Assembly (NCBI GenBank): GCA_030055235.1
Contig: JASGUW010000086.1
Location: 1 to 39,342, forward strand
Source: Bacillota bacterium
Lineage (GTDB): Bacteria; Bacillota; Clostridia; Saccharofermentanales; Fastidiosipilaceae
DNA length: 39,342 nucleotides
Direction: 5' to 3'
Below are positions 1 to 7,792 of the stretch, in pieces. How positions within the stretch are numbered: position 1 is the first letter of the stretch; each line of letters starts with the position of its first letter. Under the pieces are notes generated by a model. The model was not told where the DNA came from and ran no database searches. It worked only from the letters and a program-made list of their open reading frames with translations. The position numbers and the translations under genes are program-made.

Positions 1-299
1 AAAAAATTTGTGTGGGTCCCGGTAACGGGGGTGTGGATCCAAAAATTTGTCCACGACGGGCACATAAGGGGGTTTGGGGCCCCGAAACGGGGGAGGGTGA
101 GAAAAACTTGTCCACGGCTGGCCCAAAAAGGGCGTTTGTGCCCCCAAATCGGGGCAGGAACGAAAAACTTGTCCAAGGGTGGACAAAAAATGCGCTGGTG
201 CCCCGAAAACAGGGCAGGAGCAGAAAAACTTGTCCACGGCTGGCCAAAAAAGGGCGTTTGTGCCCCCAAATCGGGGCAGGAGCAGAAAAACTTGACCAC
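1..299 (-). repeat. Tandem array D: about five 61-bp hairpin-containing repeats
   Basis: The motif AAAAACTTGTCCA or a close variant recurs at 41, 102, 163, 224 and 286, so the period is 61-62 bp; a truncated copy starts at 1. Each unit carries a G/C hairpin such as GCCCC-caaatc-GGGGC (around 140-157), and the junctions carry GTCCA-type inverted arms, for example TTGTCCA-aggg-TGGACAA near 168-185. Read on the minus strand the unit aligns with the 61-bp array at 38819-38987, including the TGCCC...GGGGCA core and a TTTTTTGGCCA arm. The window begins inside the array, so its true length is unknown. Two long overlapping reading frames here are products of the repeat and not genes. Confidence 0.85.
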
Positions 300-445
300 G
301 CCAATTTACTCCACCTGGCGGTGCAGCACCGCCGCTTTCTCTTTTTTATTCTTTCATCGCAAAGCGGCGGCAAACGAATTGAAAGGAAGCAGTTGTGCGG
401 GCGACACTTGCTGTGCTGCCCTGAAATGAGAATGTGAAAAGCGAC

Positions 446-555
446 CAGGAGAGGTCAAACACGCATTTGTGCCCGGGAACCTGAGCAGGAGCTCCGAATT
501 TTGCTTGCGGCTGGCTCAATGGTGATCTTTGTTGTGCTCCGGTACCGGAGCACGG
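446..555. repeat. Diverged repeat copies and a 20-bp perfect palindrome
   Basis: On the minus strand, about 450-515 reads GCTCCTGCTCAGG, then GGGCACAAATGC and TTTGACC, which matches the array D unit with many substitutions, so it looks like an older, separated copy. Next to it, 534-553 is a perfect 20-base palindrome (GTGCTCCGGTACCGGAGCAC). It may be the inner hairpin of another decayed unit, or an independent protein-binding site. The rest of 300-600 shows no credible gene. Confidence 0.5.
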
Positions 556-601
556 GCAAAAGAAACAGTGATTTCTCACCCAATAAAAGAGGGCTTCGAC
601 G

Positions 602-1135
602 TTATGACATCGAGCCTTGGAGATCCGTCGCTTCGACGGTCAGATAGATCGGATGACGGGGATTCTTGATTCTCATGACGCAGCTCCTTTCAGGACGTAA
701 GCAGCCACCGAAGATCGTTTTCTTTGAATGAAGACATAACAATCCATGCGGATGCCATTCGAGAGTTGAACCAGATATGAAGTCGAAGGATCCCTGGCCT
801 GCTGCTCTTGGCGTTCCGGGTGCACGAAACAAGCATCAATGCGAATGTAGTCAGGAGAGGTCTGCCGCATCTGGAGAAGAGGACCCGCTGAACTTGCCAA
901 CAGATGAGTAGCCGCATTTCTGCTTCCTCGGCCGGTTCTCAGATTCCACTTTCATGGATGTGGACGACTCTATTACGATGGATTTGTTGGGATCAGTAAT
1001 AAAACAGTACCAATAATAGAAGGTGTTTCGACTAATACCATTCTCCGCGAACCGCCGGCTTACGGCGAGTTTGCTCTCTTTCTGCCTGTTCAGAACACTG
1101 CGCCAATGGCGGAGCCGATCTATCCGTACCTTTTC
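602..1135 (-). pseudogene. IS66-type transposase remnant (tnpA helper plus start of tnpB)
   Basis: Reading the minus strand from about 1135, after an AAAGGAG at 1141-1147, gives a frame with HWRSVLNRQKESKLAVSRRF followed by AENGISRNTFYYW. This resembles the N-terminal helix-turn-helix of IS66 TnpA helper proteins, which often show a GIS...FYYW motif. The frame hits a stop near 855. A second frame continues to 673 with YLVQLSNGIRMDCYVF, like the TnpA C-terminus, so a frameshift is implied. Its stop overlaps, as ATGA, an ATG at 676-674 that opens a 24-codon fragment containing HPIYLTVEATDL, like the start of IS66 TnpB. No TnpC transposase follows, no clear start codon remains, and I found no terminal inverted repeats. 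The family assignment comes from remembered motifs, not a search. Confidence 0.55.
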
Positions 1136-1484
1136 TATTTCTCCTTTGAGCTCTTAATGATGACACCCCATATCGATATAGAAATGGATGTTACCCATCC
1201 GATTATTAACCGCTTAGGTCAAGATCGCGTGAAATTGTAATCTGCCATTTCACGCTAAGCTCGTCAGAAGTTGTTGTGGGCAGGAGTGCCTGTAATTCTT
1301 TCAGGCTTGTGGCCTCCTTCGGCTCTTGAGAACGCCGTTCGCTGCCCAAGTCTTATTGCTTTCTCCATATTCGTACCCGCTTATTCCCGACGTGTATCAA
1401 GCTGGCTGATGAATAAACGCTTTTTGCAGCGGGCAAGGGTCTGGCTTTATGTTACGATAATATGACGATTAGATAACAGCCAAC
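1136..1484. other. Intergenic stretch without recognisable features
   Basis: This gap lies between the transposase remnant and the regulator promoter. A 64-codon open frame at 1271-1465 has no ribosome-binding site and no recognisable motif. I see no RNA gene or convincing terminator. Confidence 0.4.
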
Positions 1485-1519
1485 TTGCACACTTATCGTG
1501 TGAACGTTAAACTTACGAA
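1485..1519 (+). promoter_or_regulatory. Candidate sigma-A promoter for the cdaR-ftsEX operon with overlapping inverted repeats
   Basis: TTGCAC at 1485-1490 is followed 17 bases later by TAAACT at 1508-1513. Two inverted repeats overlap it: CACAC-ttatc-GTGTG at 1488-1502, inside the spacer, and TGTGAAC...GTTCACA starting at about 1499, which encloses the -10 element. Such placement fits an operator, possibly for the adjacent regulator, but that is inference. Confidence 0.4.
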
Positions 1520-1583
1520 GTTCACATTCTGCCGTGGGGCGTTACCTGCGGCTGTGAAGCGACAGGAAGAAAGGTGAAAGCCC

Positions 1584-2696
1584 ATGGACGAAGTCAATCA
1601 GGTGATCCGAAAAGCGGCTGAGTTCCTCGACAGGACAGCCGGCGTTGTTGATATGCAGGGCCGTGTCATTGCCGCGACGAATCCGGATCTGGTTGGCAAG
1701 CCCGATGAGGAGGCTCTCGCGATCACAGGCGGTGAAGACCTGACCGTGGTCGGCGACGATCGCTGTTTCCAGTACATTCAGCTTGCGAATCAGATGGAGT
1801 TTGTCCTTTTTGTTCAGGGCAGTGATGCGGTCTCCCAGTCCTATCTGGGTCTGCTCACCAACTGGATTGTTGCCGCGCTGGCCGATGGCTCGATGGAAGA
1901 GGAGCGGTTGGCGCTGCTCAAGAATATCCTTTTGGAGAATGAGCTGCCCGGTGATATTCCGCTGAAGGCGCGTGAATTCAAGGTGCCCTATGCTGCGCCC
2001 CGTCAGGCGTATCTCATCCTGGTGGAGGAAGGCGACAGTCTGGAGTGTCTTGAGACACTGCAGGGCCTTTTCCCGCGGCGTAAGCAGGATTTCCTGATTG
2101 CCATTGATGAGGAGACCATTGTTCTGCTCAAGGAGCTTGACAGAGATCGCCGTGAAGAAGCCGATGTGCTGGGCACGCAGATACTGGATACACTGAATGC
2201 AGAAACCATGGCGAAGGTTCGCATTGGCATCGGCATGCCTGCCGATACGCTGAAGGACTGTGCCAAGTCCTATCGTGAAGCGTCTCTGGCACTGACGGTG
2301 GGTCAGATCTTCGAATCTGAATCCTATCTGATGCGCTATGACAAGCTGGGCCTGGGGCGCCTGATTTATCAGCTGCCGCCGACACTCTGCCACATGTTCC
2401 TTGACGAGGTCTTCCCGGACAACTGCTACGACTCACTCGACAGTGAGACGCTGCTGACCATCCAGAAGTTCTTTGAGAACAACCTCAACGGTTCTGAGAC
2501 GAGCCGCAAACTCTTTGTACACCGCAACACCCTGGTCTATCGTCTGGACAAGGTGCAGAAAATCACCGGTCTGGATCTGCGCATTTTCGACGATGCCGTC
2601 CTTTTCAAGCTGGCCGCCATGGTGCGCCGCTACCTTGAGAAGCAGGACCGTGCTTCGCTCAGCTCTTCGCGGGCGGCGAAATGGTGGCGTAATTAA
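1584..2696 (+). CDS. PucR/CdaR-family transcriptional regulator
   Basis: The 370-residue protein ends in the PucR-type helix-turn-helix (HTH_30) region, roughly residues 289-345, with ETSRKLFVHRNTLVYRLDKV and a trailing FDDAVLFKLA, the usual C-terminus of CdaR/PucR regulators. The N-terminal part (about 1-110) looks like a small sensory domain and the middle like the degenerate cyclase-like region of this family. Family members respond to small metabolites such as sugar diacids or purine breakdown products; the ligand here is unknown. An AGAAAGG-type ribosome-binding site precedes the ATG. It is the first gene before ftsE, 87 bp upstream, so it may control the division operon or itself. An 8-bp inverted repeat (GACCGTTC/GAACGGTC, 2701-2736) lies just after its stop and has no U-tract. 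Confidence 0.85.
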   Translation: MDEVNQVIRKAAEFLDRTAGVVDMQGRVIAATNPDLVGKPDEEALAITGGEDLTVVGDDRCFQYIQLANQMEFVLFVQGSDAVSQSYLGLLTNWIVAALADGSMEEERLALLKNILLENELPGDIPLKAREFKVPYAAPRQAYLILVEEGDSLECLETLQGLFPRRKQDFLIAIDEETIVLLKELDRDRREEADVLGTQILDTLNAETMAKVRIGIGMPADTLKDCAKSYREASLALTVGQIFESESYLMRYDKLGLGRLIYQLPPTLCHMFLDEVFPDNCYDSLDSETLLTIQKFFENNLNGSETSRKLFVHRNTLVYRLDKVQKITGLDLRIFDDAVLFKLAAMVRRYLEKQDRASLSSSRAAKWWRN

Positions 2697-2783
2697 GCCG
2701 GACCGTTCTTCGGTTCATGATACGGCGCGAACGGTCAAGTGCCCCGGAGGGTGACTGCCGTTGCCGACGGTGAGTGAATATCT

Positions 2784-3662
2784 TTGGTACGCTTTGAAAA
2801 CGTAAGCATGTCCTATACCCCGGAGTCGCCCCTTGCTCTCAACGATGTTTCCTTTGAGATCGAGGACGGTGAGTTCGTCTTTATTATCGGGGAGTCGGGA
2901 TCGGGAAAATCAACGATCGTCAAGCTTCTTACCTGTGAGGAGCGGCCCAACAGCGGCCGTATCCTTATCGACGATGTGGACCTGACCAGACTGCGTTCCG
3001 GGCTGGTACCCTATCTGCGGCGCAGCATCGGCATGGTCTTTCAGGACTTCCGCCTGATTCCGTCGATGACGGTCTTTGATAATGTCGCCTTTGCAATGGA
3101 AATACTGGGCGAGTCAAGTCGCCATATCCGCCGGCAGGTTTCGATGGTGCTCAGCACCGTCGGTCTAAGGTCGCGTGAGAAAGCACGGCCGGACGAGCTT
3201 TCGGGTGGAGAGCAGCAGCGTGTCGGTATCGCCCGGGCGATGGTCAACAATCCCGGCATGCTGCTTGCCGATGAGCCAACAGGTAACCTTGACCCCGCCA
3301 CTTCGGAGTCGATCATGGCTCTGCTTGAGGAAATCAACCATAACGGCACGACCGTCATTGTTTGTACTCATGATCAGGAGATGGTCAACCGCATGCAAAA
3401 ACGCGTCATTGAGATCGCCGACGGCCGTCTCGTCCGTGATGCCCATCGTGCGCTCTACTCGGATCTGGACAATAATCTGCTTGATCTTGTAGGCGGCCGG
3501 AAGGCTCTCGACGAGACGCTCGGGAGCGAGGAGCTTTTCGCAGAAATGGCCGCCATCCGCAATGGTGAAGTCAGTCCGTCCCAGCTGGCCGAGGAGGCCG
3601 GGGCTGCCGAGAAGGAGCGCCGCGGTTTCACCAGCTATGATTACTACTATAAACGGCGTTGA
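2784..3662 (+). CDS. ftsE: Cell division ATP-binding protein FtsE
   Basis: ABC ATPase of the FtsEX complex, which works at the inner face of the membrane at the division site and drives FtsX to activate peptidoglycan hydrolysis. Visible motifs are Walker A GESGSGKS (about residue 36), the Q-loop in FQDFRLIP, signature LSGGEQQR (about 139), Walker B LLADEPTGNLDP (about 160) and the switch His in CTHDQE (about 195). The start is a TTG at 2784; an in-frame stop at 2775-2777 excludes anything longer, and only a weak GGTGAG precedes it. At 292 residues it is about 60 longer than usual FtsE (near 228), with an acidic/alanine-rich C-terminal tail ending in FTSYDYYYKRR. ftsX follows after 7 bp. Confidence 0.95.
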   Translation: MVRFENVSMSYTPESPLALNDVSFEIEDGEFVFIIGESGSGKSTIVKLLTCEERPNSGRILIDDVDLTRLRSGLVPYLRRSIGMVFQDFRLIPSMTVFDNVAFAMEILGESSRHIRRQVSMVLSTVGLRSREKARPDELSGGEQQRVGIARAMVNNPGMLLADEPTGNLDPATSESIMALLEEINHNGTTVIVCTHDQEMVNRMQKRVIEIADGRLVRDAHRALYSDLDNNLLDLVGGRKALDETLGSEELFAEMAAIRNGEVSPSQLAEEAGAAEKERRGFTSYDYYYKRR

Positions 3663-3669
3663 TACGATA

Positions 3670-4584
3670 ATGGCACTGCGTAAAGTTCTTAATCTGATTC
3701 GTGACAGTCTTTTGAATATGCTGCGTCACCCGCTGGTGACCATTGCTTCACTGACGACAGTGACGCTGATGCTGGTTCTGCTCGGGGCTTTTACCACTGT
3801 TTCTTTGCTTGCGAATCACAGCGCCCGTGTGATCGCTCAGCAGCCGCCGGTCGAGGTCTGGTGCAGCAATGAACTCAGGCCCGAGGAGAGTCAGGCGATC
3901 GAAGCCTATCTTGAAAGCGACCCGAATGTGTTGTCCTGGAAGCGTCTGACGCCTCTTGAAAACTATGAACTGCTGCGTGCGGGAATGGGTGATTCGGCCA
4001 AGGCTCTGGATTCCTTTCCCTTTGAAAAGCTGCAGTACACCTTCCAGGTCCGCCTCGTCAATCCCGAGGAGGTGGATGCCTTTACCGCCCAGATCCGTGC
4101 CTACCCCGGTGTGCAGAACGTTGATGTCGCCGAGCGTACGATGCGGACGCTGAACTCCATCGTGCGGGTGGTCAACACGGCAACATTGATTGCCTTCGCG
4201 GTCATGTGCATTGTTTCACTTTTCATCATATCGAACATGGTGCGGATTTCAGTACTGGCGCGGTCGGAAGAGATCGCGATCATGAAATATGTGGGCGCAA
4301 CGAAGCTCTATATACGTACACCTTACGTCCTGGAGGGAGCCCTGATCGGGACGGTGGGGGCTCTGCTGTCCTTCGCCGCTATATATTTCTCTTACGATAA
4401 GCTGTATACTAGCATGGTGGGCCGGGTTGTAGATGACGTACAATCTTCGCCCTTCACGGCAACCAATATGATGCTGCCGCTCTCCGGCATTGCCTGGCGG
4501 GTTCTCGTCATCAATCTCGGGCTTGGCATCTTGATTGGTGCGGCCGGCAGCGCTCTGTCGGTACGCAGACATGTTCAGGTCTAG
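3670..4584 (+). CDS. ftsX: Cell division permease-like protein FtsX
   Basis: A 304-residue membrane protein with the FtsX plan: a short cytoplasmic N-terminus with RDSLLNMLRHPLVTIASL, a first membrane segment near residues 20-45, a large extracellular domain (about 46-165), then three membrane segments near 171-195, 217-242 and 273-300. The extracellular domain is where FtsX proteins bind the coiled-coil part of their hydrolase partner; that partner is probably the next gene. The ATG at 3670 gives the canonical N-terminus MALRKVLNLIRDSL. The frame stays open upstream into ftsE but that extension is unlike FtsX. No strong ribosome-binding site is visible, so coupling to ftsE translation is likely. 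Confidence 0.95.
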   Translation: MALRKVLNLIRDSLLNMLRHPLVTIASLTTVTLMLVLLGAFTTVSLLANHSARVIAQQPPVEVWCSNELRPEESQAIEAYLESDPNVLSWKRLTPLENYELLRAGMGDSAKALDSFPFEKLQYTFQVRLVNPEEVDAFTAQIRAYPGVQNVDVAERTMRTLNSIVRVVNTATLIAFAVMCIVSLFIISNMVRISVLARSEEIAIMKYVGATKLYIRTPYVLEGALIGTVGALLSFAAIYFSYDKLYTSMVGRVVDDVQSSPFTATNMMLPLSGIAWRVLVINLGLGILIGAAGSALSVRRHVQV

Positions 4585-4610
4585 CCGTGAGCCAAGGAGG
4601 TTTACTTAAT

Positions 4611-6317
4611 ATGAAGACTAAGCGCAAACAACGGATCGCCATTTTGATCAGCTTTCTGCTGGTATTGACGACCGTCCCGGCGATTTGGAGTCTTCCCGCT
4701 CCCGTTACGGCAGCGACTGAGGCCGAACTCATCGCCGCACGTGAACGTAACCGTCAGGAACTTGAGGCCGCCCGCCTTTCTCTGTCGGCTCATGAGGCGC
4801 ACAGCAACAGTCTGCAGGCGCGTCTGGATGCCATCAAGGAGGAAAAGACGGATACTGAGGCTGAACATCAGCGCCTCAGCCGCGAACTTGAGCTGGCCCG
4901 CGAAGAGCTGCGGCTCTCGCTTGAGCGTTACAATATCGCCGTCAACAATGCCAACGATATGCAGGAGGCCTACGAGGATCGTATCGTCAGCCTCTACCGT
5001 TTCCGTAACCGCTCGACGCTGGAGATTCTTCTGGAGTCAGACAGCATCGGCGGCTTTTTCACCAACATGCGCCTGATGGACCTGATCACACAGCAGGATG
5101 CCGTCATGCTTGATGAGCTGCGCGGTCTGCAGCAGGTGGCCGACGATGCCCGCCTGGATGCCGAAGAAACGGCGGAGCAGGCGGAGGCTTTCTTTGAATC
5201 CGTCGAGCGTCAGCTTGAGGCGCTCGCCAACGACATGGAAGTTGTCGCTACCGACCTGGACAGTGCTGAAGGTGAAATCATCACCCGTTCGGCGCGCATC
5301 GCCGCGCTTGAGGCGGAGAGTGAGGAGATCAACGCGGATCTGGATCAGCTTTATGCCCAGCTGCGCGCGATTGAAAACGCCCGGCGGGAGCGGGAGGCGC
5401 TGGCTTCTTCTTCTGCGGCGCAGGCCGCAGCCGATGAGGCGGCCAGACTCCAGCGTGAAGCGGAGGCGGCCAGAGTGAGTGAGTCCCTGCGTGCCAGCCA
5501 GGAGGCGGAAGCGGCCGCCGCTGCTGCCAAGGCGGCAGCCGATGCCGCAGCAGCTGCTCCGACGACGCCGGCCCCGACCGCCGCGCCGACGGCAGCCCAG
5601 ACGGTTGCAGCAACTCCGACGACAGCGGCCCCGACCGCTGCGCCGACAACCGCAGCACCGACGACCGCAGCCCCAACAACTGCGGCTCCAACGACTGCTG
5701 CGCCGACGACGGCGGCTCCGACGACCGCCGCACCGACCACAGCGGCGCCGACAACTGCCGCGCCGACGACTGCGGCACCGACCACCGCGGCGCCGACAAC
5801 GGCTGCGCCGACGACGGCGGCTCCAACGACCGCGCCGACGACCGCCGCACCGACAGAGCCTTCCTTACCCGCCGTTTCCATGCTCTGGCCGCTGCACAGC
5901 TCGTCCATCCAGTACATCTCAAGCCACTACGGTCCCCGTGTCCATCCGATTACCGGGGCTCAGAGCTTCCATTACGGCATTGACTTCTCTTCACCGCTGG
6001 GTTCGCCGGTGCGTGCCGCTCTGCCGGGCACCGTGGTGATTGCATCGGCTCCCTTCCAGGGTGAGGCGACCACAGCCAGTAAGACAGGTTATGGCAACTA
6101 CGTCACCATCCTGCATGACAACGGCCTGTCCACAACCTATGCGCATCTGCAGTATGTGGACTGCTCTGTTGGTCAGCAGGTCAGCCAGGGTGACATCATC
6201 GGGCGTGTTGGCAGCACCGGTGCATCGACCGGACCGCACCTGCACTTTGAAGTTGCGATCAACGGGACAACCACGAATCCCTACAGCGATCGCTTCCTGC
6301 TCGGCGGCATTCGTTAA
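4611..6317 (+). CDS. Secreted coiled-coil M23 peptidase, EnvC/PcsB-like FtsEX partner
   Basis: This 568-residue exported protein starts at the ATG at 4611, ten bases after AAGGAGG; an upstream in-frame GTG at 4587 is rejected because the ribosome-binding site would lie inside it. Order of parts: a signal peptide (IAILISFLLVLTTVPAIWSL, cleavage near residue 32), long coiled coil (about 35-240), alanine-rich helix (to about 315), a TTAAP repeat linker (about 320-413), then an M23 (LytM) domain (about 430-560). Zinc ligands are visible: His454 and Asp458 in HYGIDF and His545 in HLHFE, with His543 as a catalytic candidate. The site appears intact, so this may be an active endopeptidase rather than only an activator like EnvC. 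Position directly after ftsEX supports control by that complex. Confidence 0.88.
   Translation: MKTKRKQRIAILISFLLVLTTVPAIWSLPAPVTAATEAELIAARERNRQELEAARLSLSAHEAHSNSLQARLDAIKEEKTDTEAEHQRLSRELELAREELRLSLERYNIAVNNANDMQEAYEDRIVSLYRFRNRSTLEILLESDSIGGFFTNMRLMDLITQQDAVMLDELRGLQQVADDARLDAEETAEQAEAFFESVERQLEALANDMEVVATDLDSAEGEIITRSARIAALEAESEEINADLDQLYAQLRAIENARREREALASSSAAQAAADEAARLQREAEAARVSESLRASQEAEAAAAAAKAAADAAAAAPTTPAPTAAPTAAQTVAATPTTAAPTAAPTTAAPTTAAPTTAAPTTAAPTTAAPTTAAPTTAAPTTAAPTTAAPTTAAPTTAAPTTAAPTTAPTTAAPTEPSLPAVSMLWPLHSSSIQYISSHYGPRVHPITGAQSFHYGIDFSSPLGSPVRAALPGTVVIASAPFQGEATTASKTGYGNYVTILHDNGLSTTYAHLQYVDCSVGQQVSQGDIIGRVGSTGASTGPHLHFEVAINGTTTNPYSDRFLLGGIR
5560..5853 (+). repeat. Coding tandem repeat specifying a TTAAP linker
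   Basis: About a dozen near-identical 15-base units (ACGAC[TC]GC[GC]GC[AT]CCG type) encode repeated Thr-Thr-Ala-Ala-Pro between the helical region and the M23 domain. Third codon positions vary between units, so the peptide is conserved better than the DNA. It probably makes an extended wall-spanning linker. Copy number may vary between strains. Confidence 0.9.
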
Positions 6318-7792
6318 TGATGGGCGGGCAGGATAACGGGAAGCCGGCCGCTTTTGAAGCGCCGCCCGCAGCACCTCAGCCGGGCTTTCAGCCGCCGGGC
6401 TTCAGGCCTCCCCATTCCGGTACAGCACAGCCGCAGCGGCGCGGCTGGCTGTTGCCGGTTCTGCTGGCCGTCACGGTCACCTTTGTTTTCAGCAGTGTAG
6501 TTTTTTATACCCTCTATGCCCGCGGGGTGCTGGCTCCGGCTTTTGCCAGAACCGCGGCCGATCCTGATGCCGACCTGATTGGGAACGGCATCCGCATTTC
6601 GGTTGAAGGCGATGATGCCGACGCCCAGCAGGCAGCGGCCAAGCTGCTTGCCGCACTTGAGGCTCTGGACGACAACTTCTACGTGGAACTCAGTGACGCC
6701 GATCTGCTGAATGCACTGGCTGTCGGGGTGGCGAGCGGGATCGATAATCCCTATACGTATTATTTGAGCAAAGATGAGCTCGAGTCGATGAATGAGTCGA
6801 TGTCGGGCAGTTATGCCGGCATTGGTGCCACTGTTACGATGAACCGCGGTGGCTTCATTGAGGTCCTGGAAGTTGTGCCGGATGGTCCGGCGGACAAGGC
6901 CGGTGTTCAGGCTGGTGACATCCCGATTATTGTTGACGGTGAAAATGTCGAGGAGTATCAGGATGTCAGTGCTCTGGCAGCCCTGGTCAAGGGGCCGGAG
7001 GGGACGGATGTCGCCATTTCCTTCTACCGCCCATCGGAACAGCGCCAGATTGACATGGTCATTACCCGGGCCATCATTCAGACTGAAGCGGTCAGCCATC
7101 GCATGCTGACGCGCCAGATTGGCTATCTTCGCATCACTCAATTCCTGGACGCGAGAGCGCTGGTGCCGCAGTTTACTGCTGCTGTAGATCACCTGCTGGG
7201 ACAGGGTGCGAAGCGCATTGTCTTCGACCTGCGCAACAACCCGGGTGGCGATGCAGCCGCCGTCATCGGCGCCCTGGATTATCTCCTGCCCGAGGGTGAG
7301 ATCGCCCGTATCCGCGGACGTGCCGACGGCAGGCCGGATGAGGAAGTCTGGCGCAGCGACGCCCAGATGGCGGTTCCGAAGGAGATGCACTATGCCATTC
7401 TCCTGAATGAAAATTCAGCCTCTGCCTCTGAGCTCTTTGCGGGCTGTCTGCACGACTGGGAAAAGGCCGTCCTGATTGGCCAGCAGACCTATGGCAAGGG
7501 CTCCGGTACCCGCTACTTCATGCTTCCGGACGGTTCCGCCATTAATGTTACGGTTTTCCGCTATTACCTGCCAAGCGGAGATTCGGTGGAAGGTGACGGC
7601 CTTGAGCCGGACTTCGTGGTCAGCCTTTCTGAAGAGGCATCCTACAAGCCGCTGGTTCAGCTGACGGAGGAAGAGGACACCCAGCTTGCCGCCGCGATCG
7701 ACTACCTCGAGGGGCGGACGCCGAAGACCGATTCTGACAATGCTTCGAGTGCAGACAGCGGGAATGAGGCGACCGACAGCACCACGCCGTGA
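6317..7792 (+). CDS. CtpA-like carboxy-terminal processing protease (S41 family)
   Basis: A 491-residue membrane-anchored serine protease. A proline-rich cytoplasmic stretch (1-40) leads into one membrane segment (about 44-68), then an extracellular helical part, a PDZ domain (about 164-248, with GIGATV and DGPADKAGVQAGD) and the S41 protease core. The Ser-Lys dyad is visible as Ser369 in NENSASASE and Lys394 in TYGKGSGT; their spacing of 25 matches CtpB and Prc. The C-terminal tail is Ser/Asp/Thr-rich. The ATG overlaps the last base of the preceding stop (TAATG), so translation is probably coupled. Family members trim secreted or membrane proteins; the M23 protein next door is a plausible substrate, but this is inference. 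Confidence 0.92.
   Translation: MMGGQDNGKPAAFEAPPAAPQPGFQPPGFRPPHSGTAQPQRRGWLLPVLLAVTVTFVFSSVVFYTLYARGVLAPAFARTAADPDADLIGNGIRISVEGDDADAQQAAAKLLAALEALDDNFYVELSDADLLNALAVGVASGIDNPYTYYLSKDELESMNESMSGSYAGIGATVTMNRGGFIEVLEVVPDGPADKAGVQAGDIPIIVDGENVEEYQDVSALAALVKGPEGTDVAISFYRPSEQRQIDMVITRAIIQTEAVSHRMLTRQIGYLRITQFLDARALVPQFTAAVDHLLGQGAKRIVFDLRNNPGGDAAAVIGALDYLLPEGEIARIRGRADGRPDEEVWRSDAQMAVPKEMHYAILLNENSASASELFAGCLHDWEKAVLIGQQTYGKGSGTRYFMLPDGSAINVTVFRYYLPSGDSVEGDGLEPDFVVSLSEEASYKPLVQLTEEEDTQLAAAIDYLEGRTPKTDSDNASSADSGNEATDSTTP

Noticed and set aside
10..437. Two overlapping open frames of about 140 codons in the first 440 bases
   Set aside because: They run through the 61-bp tandem repeats in two phases, have no ribosome-binding site and show only the repeated peptide that follows from the DNA repeat.
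1271..1465. A 64-codon plus-strand frame before the regulator
   Set aside because: No ribosome-binding site and no family features; probably chance.
2701..2736. A terminator after the cdaR-like gene
   Set aside because: There is an 8-bp perfect inverted repeat, but the loop is 20 bases and no T-run follows.
2751..2777. An eight-codon GTG-started leader peptide before ftsE
   Set aside because: It follows GGAGG very closely but has no special codons and no attenuator structure; more likely the site is simply far from the TTG start of ftsE.
3562..3669. An N-terminal extension of ftsX
   Set aside because: The frame is open into ftsE but the peptide is Arg/Pro-rich and unlike FtsX; the ATG at 3670 gives the canonical start.
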